Of a stretch of DNA of 64,000 nucleotides, positions 39,642 to 48,643 are shown piece after piece. Position 1 is the stretch's first letter, and each line of letters starts with the position of its first letter. Both the position numbers and the translations under genes were made by a program. This stretch comes from Hormiphora californensis (taxonomy: Eukaryota; Ctenophora; Tentaculata; Cydippida; Pleurobrachiidae), in NCBI GenBank assembly GCA_020137815.1, contig CM035362.1, positions 3,653,976 through 3,717,975 on the forward strand, given 5' to 3'. The notes beneath the pieces were generated by a model. That model worked only from the letters and a program-made list of their open reading frames with translations. It was not told the origin of the DNA and made no database searches.

Positions 39642-41461
39642 CAGAGCTGAGGAGAGACTCATGATACTCCTCTCTGCGTCTTCCCTGTCCAGCCAACTAC
39701 CGAAACCTGGTAAGCTCCCTCAGACGCGCGCAGATCTGCTGCCCACAATCACTACTTTCTACCTAAGAAGGTTACTGCGCGTGCAGTAGCCTGAGACATG
39801 TCATAACTGGTATGGAACTGCTGCAGCAATCAAGTTGTAGAATACAGGTGGTCTCTCTCTTTTGCTCTTTCTCTCTATCTATCTCTCTCTCTATCTATTT
39901 CTCTCTCCCTCCCTCCCTCTCTCTCTCTGCTCTCTCTGCTCTCTCACCAATGTCAAAGATGGCAATCTGAGTCACGAGAAACGTGTATGAAAGGGAGAGA
40001 TATTTTAGTATTATATTAGAGGGAGAGCGCTAAATAGAAATGTAGATCACTTTAGGTATTAGTATCGAAAACATCTGGTACCGGCTTCTCCATTTAGCTA
40101 AAATGGTTTGTTAACCCCCAAGCTGTAAGACACCCATAAACAAATTGTTGCCTGGAACCACTTCGAGTTAAAAGCTGTGTGAGTCTACAGCTTTCATTTG
40201 CTCTGACTGCTACCCTCTCTCTCTCTCTCTCTTGCAATTCAAGCGATTAATGCATATTCTGCCTATACACGAGAAAGGTTGAAAGAGACCATTAGCGACC
40301 GAGAAATGTAGTTCTCGGAGCTCACATGAGAATGGTTTCATGAAAAGTAATATATTTATTTTATGTGTCTTAGAGAGATAAAAAGTGGCTAAAAATAGAA
40401 ACCTGCGAGAAGAAAAGAAGAGAAAAATACTACTTTTTTATTAATAATGTGTTGTTGAACTTAATATGATAAGTTTGCTATACTGAAGTGGCTTCACGAT
40501 ATGTGTGGTAATGAATAAGATTGGTAATATGAAGAAGGTGTACCGGCAACCTCTATTGGTCAACATGAAAAACAAGGGATTGGTTTACTATTTCGGCGTC
40601 CACACCTTCGTCAGAACTCAAATTTGTTTAGTAGTGTTGAAAAGTGTTGAAAAGTTTAAAATGAAGGAGTGGACGCCGAAACAGTTTAAACCAAGCCCTA
40701 AAGTCGGATTTTTTGAAACTGTCACCCCAAAATGACCGCGCATGTGAAATTTATCAATTTTGACGCGCACACCACACGTTAACATGTGATGTGACGCGCA
40801 AAAACATTCCGCGCACGAAAAGGGGGGGTGACAGTTTCAAAAAATCCGACTTTACTTGTTTTTCCAATTTACCAATAACATACCAATTTAACAAGTAAAA
40901 CAAGGAAGTTTTAGTTCAACAGTTTTACTTGTTAATACATAGCTCTTCGCAACCGTGAGTAGAGCACTCTCGGGGACAAGGACCATCAATAACATACCAA
41001 TTTACATATCCATTACCTGACACAATTGGTTTAGCAGCACAATTGTAGACCTCTTCTTGGGTAGCTTCCTCTCTAAAGATCCTATCAAACACAAACGTTT
41101 TTCCCTAGGAATAATTAGTCTTAGTTAATCCATCACTCTCTGTCAATTAATTAATCGGTTAATTGATCACTCTTTGTCAATTAATTGATTAATCTCATCA
41201 TCGCTGATTTTTATACCAAATGTCAGGAAAATAAAATAAAATCCCAGAAAACAAATACATAGCCCGTAATTCAACTTACAAATGGTAAGTAATATTGTAA
41301 GTACTATGGTAAGTACTGGTAAGTATTCAACTTACGTGTATGTTGACACACTCATCGCCAATGAATTTATAAGGGGAGGTTGTGTTCATAGCCTGCTCCT
41401 TTTCATTGAGTGGCCGAAACCGGGCCACAACCCGGATACTAACGGCATCCGGTTCAGCCAT
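25951..41461 (-). CDS. KIF5: Kinesin-1 heavy chain (KIF5), complete 24-exon gene
   Basis: Kinesin-1 heavy chain is the ATP-driven plus-end motor for membrane and RNA cargo on microtubules. All 24 exons could be delimited by GT-AG borders with consistent phase. They total 2,895 nt, i.e. 964 residues plus stop, against 963 in human KIF5B. Order: motor domain with P-loop [12 protein letters not shown], switch I NEHSSRSH and switch II DLAGSE; neck; coiled-coil stalk; and a tail with an IAKPIRGGQ motif equivalent to the autoinhibitory QIAKPIRP. The start [20 protein letters not shown] at 41461 fits the family; an in-frame ATG at 41527 would add 22 residues. Exon 27402-27541 contains paired +1/-1 indels. 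Introns are loaded with transposons and minisatellites. Confidence 0.95.
26113..26176. repeat. (GA)n tract at the 5' end of a retrotransposon fragment
   Basis: About 32 GA units directly precede the retrotransposon coding remnant at 26185. A second, shorter GA stretch follows the element at 26929-26943. Confidence 0.9.
26185..26526 (+). pseudogene. C-terminal remnant of a retrotransposon RT polyprotein
   Basis: From ~26190 the frame reads [20 protein letters not shown], then [20 protein letters not shown], '[19 protein letters not shown]' and a final 'KVLDM'. The pattern DLVVxDK...xxxIDVAVPxDxxV...EKxxKYxDL...VxPVVIGALGxxxxxLxxYL is the region at the C-terminal end of many animal non-LTR retrotransposon ORFs. 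RT catalytic motifs are absent. It is not a host gene despite its clean frame. Confidence 0.8.
26185..26945 (+). mobile_element. 5'-truncated non-LTR retrotransposon, ORF end plus 3' UTR (copy 1)
   Basis: The coding remnant (26185-26526) is followed by a C run and a ~400-nt 3' UTR ending in 'gtggaccgagagagagag'. The same 3' UTR, including the end of the ORF, recurs in inverse orientation at about 36713-37140. It lies antisense in the last intron of KIF5. Its GA tail and flanking GA tract suggest that the family uses GA-rich sites. Confidence 0.8.
27268..27376. mobile_element. hAT-like 109-bp MITE, copy 3
   Basis: Full length with both terminal inverted repeats. Flanks are aaatttag and gaatttag, an 8-bp target duplication with one mismatch. 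It lies in KIF5 intron 22, about 25 bp from the donor of exon 27402-27541. Confidence 0.88.
27402..34503 (-). CDS. KIF5: KIF5 exons 10-22: hinge and coiled-coil stalk
   Basis: Exons: 34416-34503, 33971-34119, 33510-33626, 31293-31382, 30871-30997, 30635-30747, 29884-30008, 28798-28960, 28543-28652, 28284-28419, 27963-28061, 27735-27839, 27402-27541. Heptad-rich sequence runs through most of them. Anchors to KIF5 are [50 protein letters not shown], and [15 protein letters not shown]. The kinesin-light-chain-binding part of the stalk is in this stretch. In exon 27402-27541 [11 protein letters not shown] is followed by a +1 shift, and ~45 nt later a -1 shift restores [15 protein letters not shown]; read literally there is a stop between. 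The acceptors of exons 31293-31382 and 28798-28960 are tandemly duplicated upstream. Confidence 0.92.
27864..27954. mobile_element. hAT-like MITE, copy 4 (one end truncated)
   Basis: Starts at 'agtaaacaaccaatcag' without the first ~18 bp of the element and ends with a complete tcggtcggttcctg. It makes up 91 of the ~123 bp of KIF5 intron 20; its intact end is six bases from the donor of exon 27963-28061. Confidence 0.85.
28669..28716. repeat. (TTAA/ATTA)n tract
   Basis: About a dozen tandem 'taat' tetramers in KIF5 intron 17. Confidence 0.85.
28950..29142. repeat. Minisatellite derived from the KIF5 exon 17 acceptor
   Basis: Units of ~24-60 bp contain 'gggtggacctggggaagaga', a near copy of the exon/intron border 'gggtggat|ctggggaagaga' at 28953-28972. 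On the gene strand each unit therefore carries tctcttccccag followed by exon-like bases. A copy at about 29122-29139 is identical to the true border. Confidence 0.85.
29203..29311. mobile_element. hAT-like 109-bp MITE, copy 5
   Basis: Full length with a perfect 8-bp target duplication gtcatcac on each side; KIF5 intron 16. Confidence 0.92.
29388..29668. repeat. 21-bp minisatellite, ~13 copies
   Basis: Unit 'accctaccggctagttggta' plus one base, nearly perfect over ~270 bp in KIF5 intron 16. Its length is a multiple of three, so it produces a spurious open frame on the plus strand. Confidence 0.95.
29746..29854. mobile_element. hAT-like 109-bp MITE, copy 6 (inverted)
   Basis: Full length, opposite in orientation to copy 5 only ~435 bp away, with perfect 8-bp target duplication ttatgggg. 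It lies in KIF5 intron 16; the pair could fold back in the pre-mRNA. Confidence 0.92.
31382..33380. repeat. ~2-kb minisatellite of ~40 units, each carrying the KIF5 exon 13 acceptor
   Basis: The unit is about 50 bp (plus strand gctgctacctgtattaaaat then taaactgggggagggggact cttggtttt), with an ~11-bp-shorter variant (cctgtattatgggggaggg) interspersed. On the gene strand each unit contains a C-rich tract, 'ttttaatacag' and 'gtagcagc'. That equals the acceptor and the first eight bases of exon 31293-31382. The array fills nearly all of KIF5 intron 12. Confidence 0.95.
34281..34389. mobile_element. hAT-like 109-bp MITE, copy 7
   Basis: Full length with a perfect 8-bp target duplication gaacaaac on each side; KIF5 intron 10. 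Confidence 0.92.
34540..34690. mobile_element. Diverged pogo/Tigger-like MITE
   Basis: 'tacaaccggacctcgaattgc' then 'cgggatgctcggg' on the left and 'cagtaaatcgaggtttgaca' on the right resemble the ends of the 172-bp family (10607, 58760). Substitutions suggest an old copy. KIF5 intron 9. Confidence 0.5.
34718..41461 (-). CDS. KIF5: KIF5 exons 1-9: motor domain and neck
   Basis: Exons: 41336-41461, 41017-41104, 39249-39322, 38804-38957, 38518-38661, 35756-35880, 35422-35581, 35119-35275, 34718-34832. The nucleotide-binding P-loop [12 protein letters not shown] is in exon 3. The switch I motif [10 protein letters not shown] spans the exon 5/6 join and switch [11 protein letters not shown] ends exon 6. 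[12 protein letters not shown] ends exon 7 and [20 protein letters not shown] opens exon 8. Neck-linker region [20 protein letters not shown] follows. Every residue needed for ATP hydrolysis that I could check is present, so the motor should be active. Intron 5 (about 2.6 kb) contains a retrotransposon tail and a minisatellite. Confidence 0.95.
35305..35413. mobile_element. hAT-like 109-bp MITE, copy 8 (fills KIF5 intron 7)
   Basis: Complete body with one mismatch in the last terminal repeat (tcggtcggtttctg). It makes up 109 of the 146 bp of the intron between exons 35422-35581 and 35119-35275. Its right end is six bases from the donor. No clear target duplication is visible. Confidence 0.88.
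35705..35754. mobile_element. End of a 'taaagtcggatttttt' MITE forming a splice donor
   Basis: The run 'gggtgacatcttcaaaaaat' then 'ccgacttta' matches the element terminus. On the gene strand exon 35756-35880 ends AAG and continues gtaaagtcggatttttt, so the donor GTAAAGT overlaps the terminal TAAAG of the element. Confidence 0.8.
36060..36300. mobile_element. Repeat with iterated 'gccgagcctgcgaggc' blocks
   Basis: Three spaced copies of 'gagcctgcgag' and a 'cacgaggccgaaggccgag' block lie in KIF5 intron 5. No ORF. The family is unknown to me; a non-autonomous DNA element is likely. Confidence 0.4.
36396..36456. repeat. (GA)n tract
   Basis: About 30 GA units in KIF5 intron 5, close to the retrotransposon tail on its right. 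Confidence 0.9.
36640..37140 (-). mobile_element. Non-LTR retrotransposon 3' end (copy 2, inverse to copy 1)
   Basis: Minus strand: the last codons (LDM-stop near 37132), then the same 3' UTR as at 26540-26930. It ends in a long (GA)n tract (36646-36711 as CT on plus). It is in KIF5 intron 5, in gene orientation. The 5' truncation falls at the edge of the 24-bp minisatellite. Confidence 0.8.
37119..37812. repeat. 24-bp minisatellite, ~29 copies
   Basis: Unit 'ccagctgaccccgttccaga' plus 'gaag' with variants (cagtaagga, ctccag). A period divisible by three gives long spurious frames on both strands (VPEKPADP repeats; LERGQLSL repeats). KIF5 intron 5. Confidence 0.95.
38206..38256. repeat. (CT)n tract
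   Basis: About 24 CT units with one A interruption; KIF5 intron 5. Confidence 0.9.
39056..39164. mobile_element. hAT-like 109-bp MITE, copy 9
   Basis: Full length; flanks ccccagat and ctccagat form an 8-bp target duplication with one mismatch. KIF5 intron 3. Confidence 0.9.
39581..39639. repeat. (GA)n tract
   Basis: About 29 GA units in KIF5 intron 2. A shorter CT-rich tract lies at 39850-39945. Confidence 0.9.
40699..40854. mobile_element. 'taaagtcggatttttt' MITE, 156-bp subtype
   Basis: Has the same ~30-bp termini as the 225-bp element, but a different centre (cgcgcacaccacacgttaac) shared with 47972-48126. KIF5 intron 2. Confidence 0.85.
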
Positions 41462-41937
41462 TGTAGAATCAGTGGCTATTGCAGAATATAGTGGGTTAGA
41501 ATGGGGGGGGGGGTGGGGGTCAGCCATTATCTGTTATATCAGTGGCTATTGCGGAATATAGTTGGTTAGAATGGGGGTTCAGCGATTTCTAATGCAGAAT
41601 ATAGTCGAGGTAGGTAAGCCATAAGGGGTGGTCAGATTTTAAAATGTGAAAAAGGACGATTAGGGCAAATATAAAATAAAACTATGAGTGAACGCAAGGT
41701 CGGGTGGAAGGTGGGGATGGGATATAAAAACAGCAGATTGAAATTAAAGGAAAAACATATCAAGTTGTTAAATGTATTGATTATTGGTTAAATAAAATAA
41801 TAACAGGGTGATAAAGAACTTGAACATAGATTTAGGAGTCAAATATTACCGCCCATATTTAGCACCCAAACGCTTTGTTAAAGTTCTCCATCTTTGCCAC
41901 AACGATGTAATATATCGTATACATACACGAATATATA

Positions 41938-42044
41938 CAGTCGGACCGGCCACCGGGACTTACTGGGCTACACCGGGCCCCCAGGGGGGGGGGGGGGCTT
42001 GTCCGCTTGCTAAATTGAGGTCCCGCTACATCAGGGCCCGACTG
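41938..42044. mobile_element. pogo/Tigger-like MITE (copy P2)
   Basis: cagtcggacc...cccgactg flanked by TA, with a shortened and altered interior including a run of G. It lies directly beside the 1.3-kb element that starts at 42049. Confidence 0.7.
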
Positions 42045-42048
42045 TATA

Positions 42049-43381
42049 TTACCGTAATCTGGGGTAACTTTGTTTTGCAGGGTAACTTTGGATACTTTCA
42101 AAATTTGGCTTTAGTCCAAAATTACCAACAGATAACGAGAGATTTGGAAAAATTTTTGGGTGTACAAGTAACTGATCCACAAATGTCTAACTAACGGTAC
42201 AATTATTTTTTCCAAGTCTATGCTAATTAGCTCCTAATTAGGGTCAAACATAATTGATGTCAAAATCGCTAAAAATGTTCAAATCAAAATGGGTACCATA
42301 GATCTGACCGGGCAAATGATCGAATCAAGTTTGCTCCATAGAGTGGAAGGGTTTCGATCAAATAATTCGGGGCACCATTTTTCAAATCCGACCAATTACT
42401 TTAATTGAGACTAATTGGGGTGGCTAATGTTACCCCACCATATTTTGAATTTTGGGGTAACTTTGGACGGGGTGCCAAAGTTACCCCATACTACATGATT
42501 TGAACTTTTGATGTCTGCAGACTTGTTTAGAACCATCTGACCAAGATTTAGCTCGATCCATGCCCATTTTCATCGATCTATTCTCTAAGGTAGTAAAAAA
42601 CCAGAATTAGTTCTACTTTATGGAGCTAAATCATAGAAATCCGACCTGAAACCCATCAAACTTCAATAATTTGGGGTCCCTCATCCATTCTGTAGCTTGG
42701 TAGATGGTATTGACCCTCTAGGCGAGTCTATTAGTTCTTGTGGACATTCTATGCAGGAACACAGGCACCAAAACTCCTTTATTTAGCCAGTACCCATAAG
42801 TGTCCGGCCACTTCCTGGCGGTCCAATTCAGTAAAAAGAACTAATACTGCCGCCTAGGGGCCCAATACCACCTACCAAGCTAGAGGGTGGATGAGGGACC
42901 CCAAATTATTGAAGTTTGATGTGTTTTAGGACGGTTGTTTGTGATCCAGCTCCATAAAATAGACCAAATCCTCGTTTATTCACTACATTTAGCGAGTAGA
43001 TGGATGAAAACGGGTGTGGATTGGGCTGAATCTTGGTCATATGGTCCTAAACAAGTCAGAGAGGGTCTAAGGCAACTCTACAAACGCTCATATCGAAAAC
43101 CTAAACATTTTATGTTCATTTATTTATCATTGCAAAATGTGTCCAAAGTTACCCCACCCTCATTCCAAAGTTACCCCATGCCCTAAAACCCCACTTACAC
43201 TAAAATACGTGTTAATTAATCTAATTAAATGAGACGGGACCAAAAATTTCACTAGTTATATCTGGTGTACTGGGTCTGGAACGGGATTATTTGGTTCAAA
43301 AATTTTCGAGTGTGGTTCTGGCAAGGAGTTATTTTAGGAGAATGCTAAAAAGTGGTACAAAGTTACCCCAACTTACGGTAT
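42049..43381. mobile_element. 1.33-kb non-autonomous element with 'ggggtaactttg' inverted ends
   Basis: Left end ttaccgtaatctggggtaac and right end gttaccccaacttacggta are inverted. Inside, 42660-42730 (cttcaataatttggggtccc tcatcc) and 42850-42920 are a second inverted pair. The phrase 'ggtaactttg' or its inverse occurs seven or more times. No long ORF. It occupies the space between the KIF5 start and the PGAP3 3' end. Confidence 0.75.
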
Positions 43382-43518
43382 ATGTAAAATCGTCTACATA
43401 CGAAAAAAAAAACAAGACATAACAATAGCCAATAAATAAAATAAACACTCGATGACAACAGATAGAATATAGAACAAAGTTGGTTGAGGGAGAAAATTAT
43501 AGAAATCGAGGGGAGAGA

Positions 43519-43553
43519 TAAAGAGAGAGAGAGAGGGAGAGAGAGAAAGAGAG

Positions 43554-43638
<85 letters not shown>
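43519..43638. repeat. (GA)n tract
   Basis: GA repeats with a few GGA and GATA interruptions, followed by unique sequence downstream of PGAP3. Confidence 0.9.
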
Positions 43639-43640
<2 letters not shown>

Positions 43641-44000
43641 TTGAAAATGTAAGCATACTCAGTCAGACGGTAGTGCGTGACTTACTCCAAATTATCTCTC
43701 TTTGGTTTAAGTATGTAACTCACTCGCTAATAGTACACACACATCCCCACAAATTATCATATTATGTGGCAAAGTACAGACACAAATGTGGCATAGTAAA
43801 GACAACATGGAAAAATATGGTAGACCAGACCAGCACACAGATCAAAATAGATCTTGATCGTTTCTCAGCTCAAGTAGTCTCAAATCTTTCAAATTGTAGC
43901 CTAGATATATTCTTCCCTGTTCATAGCTCATGTCCATTAGATATTCTCCCCAGATTTATCTAGATATTCTGCCCATATCTACCCAGATACTCTCCCACAT

Positions 44001-46914
44001 CTAGATGACCTTCCTCTTGTAGTAGTTCGTCTCGAACACACAGTCGTCCACAATGAAGCTCCACCAGATTACAGTCAGTGGTACTGTTGCAGCGTGCCAC
44101 AAAGCATGGGCATCAAAAATACCGTAATAGGGAGGGAAATCGCCCAACTGAGGGGATAGGAGAAATGTTTTAATCTAAATACAGTTGGACCTCGATTTAC
44201 CGGGATGCTCGGGGGGAAAGAGTTTCTTCCCGGTAAATAGTGGTTCCGGTAAATCGGGGTCCGACTGTAGTCTAACCACATATAACATAACTACATCGTG
44301 TGTGTACCTATATTTCACTTCACTTATATGTATGTATACAGGGTCGGATAGTAGTCCACTAATAGTAGTGGCACACCATATTTGGGCATACACTACTTAC
44401 CTCAAGAAGCAAGAGAGTTACCTAAAATCACCTTATTTGGGCATTATACTTACTTCAAGGAGAAGAGCAAGGGAGGAGCCCACAATCACCATCACGGCTT
44501 TCTTGACATGTGCTCGATAGCTCCAGTTCCAGAGACCCCAACCGAGCAAAATGCAGTGGTGAGTGACACCTGGGAGAGAGGGGAGTTATTGACTACACCA
44601 TGGTAACCATGGTAACTATCATAATGGTAACCATGGTAACTATCATAATGGTAACCATGGTAACTATCATAATGGTAACCATGGTAACTATCATAATGGT
44701 TACCATGGTAAATATCATAATGGTAACCATGGTAACTATCATAATGGTAACCATGGTAACTATCATAATGGTTACCATGGTAACTATCATAATGGTAACC
44801 ATGGTAACTATCATAATGGTAACCATGGTAAATATCATAATGGTTTATGGTAACCATGGTAACTATCATAATGGTAAAAGTACTACAAGATGCAGTGGTG
44901 AGTAACACCTGGGAGAGAGGGGTCATTGACATATAATTAATTAATTTAACAACACTCAGTAACCCGTAAGGACTGTTTGTTTTTAATTTCAGCTTTGGGT
45001 TTACTCAAATATAATCATAATAACCGGTACAGTCGGACCCCGATTTACCGGGATGCTCGGGGGAAAGGGTTTTGCCCGGTAAATCGGGGTGCCCGGTATA
45101 TCGGGGTGATATACTCTTAATTTCTTAAATCGGGGGAAGTTTTTCCTCCCGGTAAATCGGGGTACCGGTAAATCGGGGCCCGGTAAATCGGGGTCCGACT
45201 GTATTTGACCCCGATATACCGGGCACCCCGATTTACCGGCAAAAACCTTTCCCCCGAGCATCCCGGTAAATCGGGGTCCGACTGTATTTCGTGTTTACTT
45301 ACCAATAAACACGTTGAACTTCATGTTGTATCCGTAGTCAATCTTCTTGTAAAACCCAAGGTTATATGCGTGGTACAGGAATAACATGAAAATTGGCACT
45401 CCGTACTTATAATTCCTGGAAATCGGAAATGAGATGATTTGTGGTTTTGTCTTGCCACATCAATCACATGATACATATCACGAAACAACCTTCGAATTTA
45501 AATTATCCCGAAAAATTTTGAAACACAACTTACAGTTTATTCTTTATTTTTCCATACTGATCTCTCCCAGAGATCCGAAGTAACATGCAGTACAGGGACA
45601 ACATAACCATTGTACTGGCACCCAAATAGTCCAAGATTTCTGTTGTGATCGTATCTTTGGCGTGGAAGAGAAATGAAACAAACCAGGTGATGAGACAAAC
45701 CTGCAAGTAAACAACCAATCAGAACTCGTTATTTAGGTCACGTGACTGGTTATCAGCCAATCAGGGACCAGTACTATTTCCTTATTCGGTCGGTTGCTGA
45801 TATGAAATTTAGGGAAGGTGTATCGAAAAACTTTTTAGGGTCGCGTTTAGCGGTACATATCTAGGTACAAATTATGATTCATAAAGGATTATTGTTGAGG
45901 TGATACACAACTATTAATATCTCTCAGGGTCAGCGTTTGTGGGAATGTAAGTTGTGCACAAGTGCAACAAACATTTTGCAACTTTGTAGCGTGGTCCAAA
46001 AATAGTGAATCGGCGAGAAAAAGTTTGAAAAATGCGGAAGCCGAATTACTGATACCATTTTTACACCATTACAGACACAAAATGGGACAGGAGCGTGTAA
46101 TGTGAGAGAAACGGGAAGAAAAGAGAGGGAATGAAAAGTACTGAGCAAAAAGTGATAGACAGAAATTGTGAAATTTGAAAAGTAGAGGAAGGAAATGAAA
46201 ATGAAATGGATTGAGGCCGAGGGAAATGAAAAAGGGGGAGTAAATAACAAAATCCACTTACGATTCCATAAGCAAGCCACGTATGGAAAAGCACATAGGT
46301 GACAGGAACTCTAGCGACCAAATTAGAAATTCCCAGGAATACAGCGAAGCCGTTGAGAAAGGAAAAGAAAACTGATGCGGGTTCCTGGAGACCTAACCAT
46401 CGCTTGAACGCCCACTGAAGAAATAAAATATTTATCCTTCCGTAGATTAATCAAATATTGATTCACTATAGGTAATTGAAAACTATTCATAGGTCCAAGT
46501 TATTACAAGAAAACACTCAGATTTTCACCTTTCCATTGTACTGGTAAACTTGAAGATTCTTTGATTGTCGCTTTTCTGTAATTTCAACTGCACACCTGTA
46601 CTGACAGTCGCTGAGACAGTCCCACCCGAATATCTGATGAGGCGAGTTTCATTAACACCCTTTATGATATCTACTACTTGACTAAATTAAGCTAAAGAAA
46701 CACTGTTGAGCACTCGTTTCAACATCCCATGTTATCAATTACTATTTAGCCTTTGTTAGGAGCACATTCTTACCTTAAGAGACATATCGAATGCATTGTA
46801 ATCACATGCCCTCATTTTCTCCGTGACACAGTCCCGGTATTCATGTGTTTGGTCGCCATACGACGACAAAACAGGCAGAATGGCCACAGCGGCCAGCACC
46901 AAAATGGACCTCAT
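44001..46914 (-). CDS. PGAP3: PGAP3 (Per1 family) GPI-anchor lipid-remodelling protein, complete
   Basis: PGAP3 acts in the Golgi and is needed to remove the unsaturated sn-2 acyl chain of GPI anchors before lipid remodelling. Seven exons: 46774-46914, 46529-46633, 46262-46414, 45534-45700, 45303-45415, 44454-44569, 44001-44147. Together 942 nt, 313 residues plus stop (human about 320). Features: signal peptide MRSILVLAAVAILPVLSS, then EYRDCV and WDCLSDCQYRC in the Cys-rich lumenal part; LGLQEPASVFFSFLNG; FLFHAKDTITTEILDYLGAS with the family's conserved His/Asp; IDYGYN; and FDAHALWHAATVPL. Several hydrophobic helices match a seven-pass CREST-superfamily protein. Transposons occupy introns 3, 5 and 6, and the exon 6 acceptor is duplicated. 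Confidence 0.95.
44182..44267. mobile_element. pogo/Tigger-like MITE, short (copy P3)
   Basis: 86-bp palindrome cagttggacctcgatttacc ... ggtccgactg with TA on both sides, in PGAP3 intron 6, 34 bp from the last exon's acceptor. Confidence 0.75.
44600..44870. repeat. 24-bp minisatellite (~11 copies) in PGAP3 intron 5
   Basis: Unit 'ccatggtaactatcataatg' plus 'gtaa'. The array lies between the true exon 6 acceptor at 44570 and a second copy of that acceptor and exon start at about 44890-44925. Confidence 0.95.
45030..45284. mobile_element. pogo/Tigger-like MITE pair (copy P4)
   Basis: A complete ~173-bp element (45030-45202) is followed immediately after a shared TA by a partial second copy ending at 45284. 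Together they lie in PGAP3 intron 5, 17 bp from the donor of exon 45303-45415. Confidence 0.8.
45703..45799. mobile_element. hAT-like MITE, copy 10 (truncated, at PGAP3 exon 4 acceptor)
   Basis: Lacks the first terminal repeat, beginning 'caagtaaacaaccaatcag', and ends with the variant cggtcggttgctg. On the gene strand its 'gttgtttacttg' runs straight into 'cag|GTTTGTC', so it supplies the pyrimidine tract of the exon 45534-45700 acceptor. Confidence 0.85.
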
Positions 46915-47278
46915 GATGCAACTGGTACCCACGAACAACTAATAATTCGTATAAACCTCTTACACGGAAAGTAAGAATAGCAAAGGTTTGAAGATTAGAG
47001 CTGTAGAGAGGAATAGAGGATGCAGACGAGTAAAAAACTCTAAAGAACTGTAAAGAAAATTTTGAACTTGAGCGAGCTGAGTTTTCGCCGGAATTTTTTT
47101 GTCGCGACTACGATCGAGAAATTTACGGTGCCAATAACGTAACACGCGAAAAATCTGAGTTTAACGCTGCCACTTGCGGCGCGCGATTGTTTTTCTCTTC
47201 CGACTTAAAGTCCGTTTCAAGCGACTTGACCCGTAAAGTCGGATTTTTTGAAGTTGTCACCCCCCTTTTCGTGCCCTG

Positions 47279-47502
47279 TAAAGTCGGATTTTTTGAAACT
47301 GTCACCCCCCTAGAGTTTTCAAATTTCTTTAAATGACCATAAGTCCGGTTCCTGATGAGATAGAGACTTGAAATTTGGAAGTTACGAAGATCTTGCTAAG
47401 TTCTTCCGAACCTCCAAATTTCAAGTCTCTATCTTATCAGGAACCGGAGATATGACAAATTTTTTATTTCAGGGGGGTGACAGTTTCAAAAAATCCGAGT
47501 AT
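47279..47502. mobile_element. 'taaagtcggatttttt' MITE, 225-bp subtype
   Basis: Nearly identical in length and interior to 25282-25506 (central gagacttgaaatttgg arms). A partial copy of the other subtype's end lies just left, at 47233-47278. Confidence 0.85.
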
Positions 47503-47971
47503 ACTTGGCCGAGATCTGCCACTCGCGTGGCAGATTCCGGCCAATAATTTTAAGGACATGTTTATTTTTATTTTGAAATAAATTTTCTATAAAACTTCAA
47601 GCAAAAATATTTCACTTGACTAAAAAAACACTTGGCCGGAATCTGCCACCGTTCCTTCACAGGCGCCCTAACTATGAAAAATTATTGTCTAGATTCTGTA
47701 TCAGTCTAGATTCTGTAATTATTATCCAGACTCGAAAAAAATCTTTAAAAATGGATGGGCGACGTTACGATCTGGGTGTTTAAAGGCCTGTTTACAAATT
47801 GCAGGTGCATACTGCCAAAAGTACCCTGTACCCTACTGAAGTTGCTTGCGCGAGTTTGAAAATACGCGGCAAATTCAATATTTTACGTAACCCGCGAACA
47901 AATCCCAATAAAACGATGAATCGCGCGCGCCGCGCTGTTGAGTTTGTTGGAGTTTGTATGTAATGAGCATA

Positions 47972-48126
47972 TAAAGTCGGATTTTTTGAAGTTGTCACCC
48001 CCCTTCTCGTGCGCGGAATGTTTTTGCGCGTCACATCACATGTTAACGTGTGGTGTGCGCGTCAAAATTGATAAATTTGACATGCGCGGTCGTTTGGGGG
48101 TGACAACTTCAAAAAATCCGACTTTA
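47972..48126. mobile_element. 'taaagtcggatttttt' MITE, 156-bp subtype
   Basis: Same size and centre (acgtgtggtgtgcgcgtcaa) as 40699-40854. Followed immediately by a related but distinct palindrome at 48127-48278. Confidence 0.85.
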
Positions 48127-48278
48127 CTCCATTTTTTTTCAACTGTTCACCCCCCAAAGTCGTGCGCGGAATTGTTTTGCGCGTCTATCACATGTTAACG
48201 TGTAGCGCGCGCAGCGTAAATTAAAATATCGCACGCGCACGAGTTGGAGGGTGAACAGTTGAATAAAAATGGACTTTA
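48127..48278. mobile_element. Related palindromic MITE with 'caactgttcacccccc' ends
   Basis: Ends tttttcaactgttcaccccc / gggtgaacagttgaataaaa parallel those of the neighbouring element and share the 'cacatgttaacgtgt' centre. Probably a diverged subfamily inserted or duplicated in tandem. Confidence 0.65.
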
Positions 48279-48520
48279 CTCGGAAATGTTCAGGTAGTGC
48301 ACAGGTCGAGAACACAGGTAGTGCACAGTCACGCGCAAATCAAAATCAGGTAAGTCACATTGATGAGCCGCGCGAGTTTGAAAAATAAATTAAAAATGTC
48401 TGGAATCTGTTTTTTTCATCGCAGACCTTCTCCACGACCGTGTCCAGACCTTGTGCTGACCTTGTGCTGACCTTGTGCTCGACCTCGTGCTCGACCTCGT
48501 GCTTGATCTCGTGCTTGACC

Positions 48521-48643
<123 letters not shown>

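Noticed and set aside
44492-44932. 146-codon minus-strand frame with YHGYHYDSYHG repeats
   Set aside because: Reads through the 24-bp array in PGAP3 intron 5; only 44454-44569 is exon, and in another frame.
45001-45305. Frames rich in 'SDPDLPG' and 'RTPIYR'
   Set aside because: Translations of the palindromic pogo/Tigger-like MITEs.
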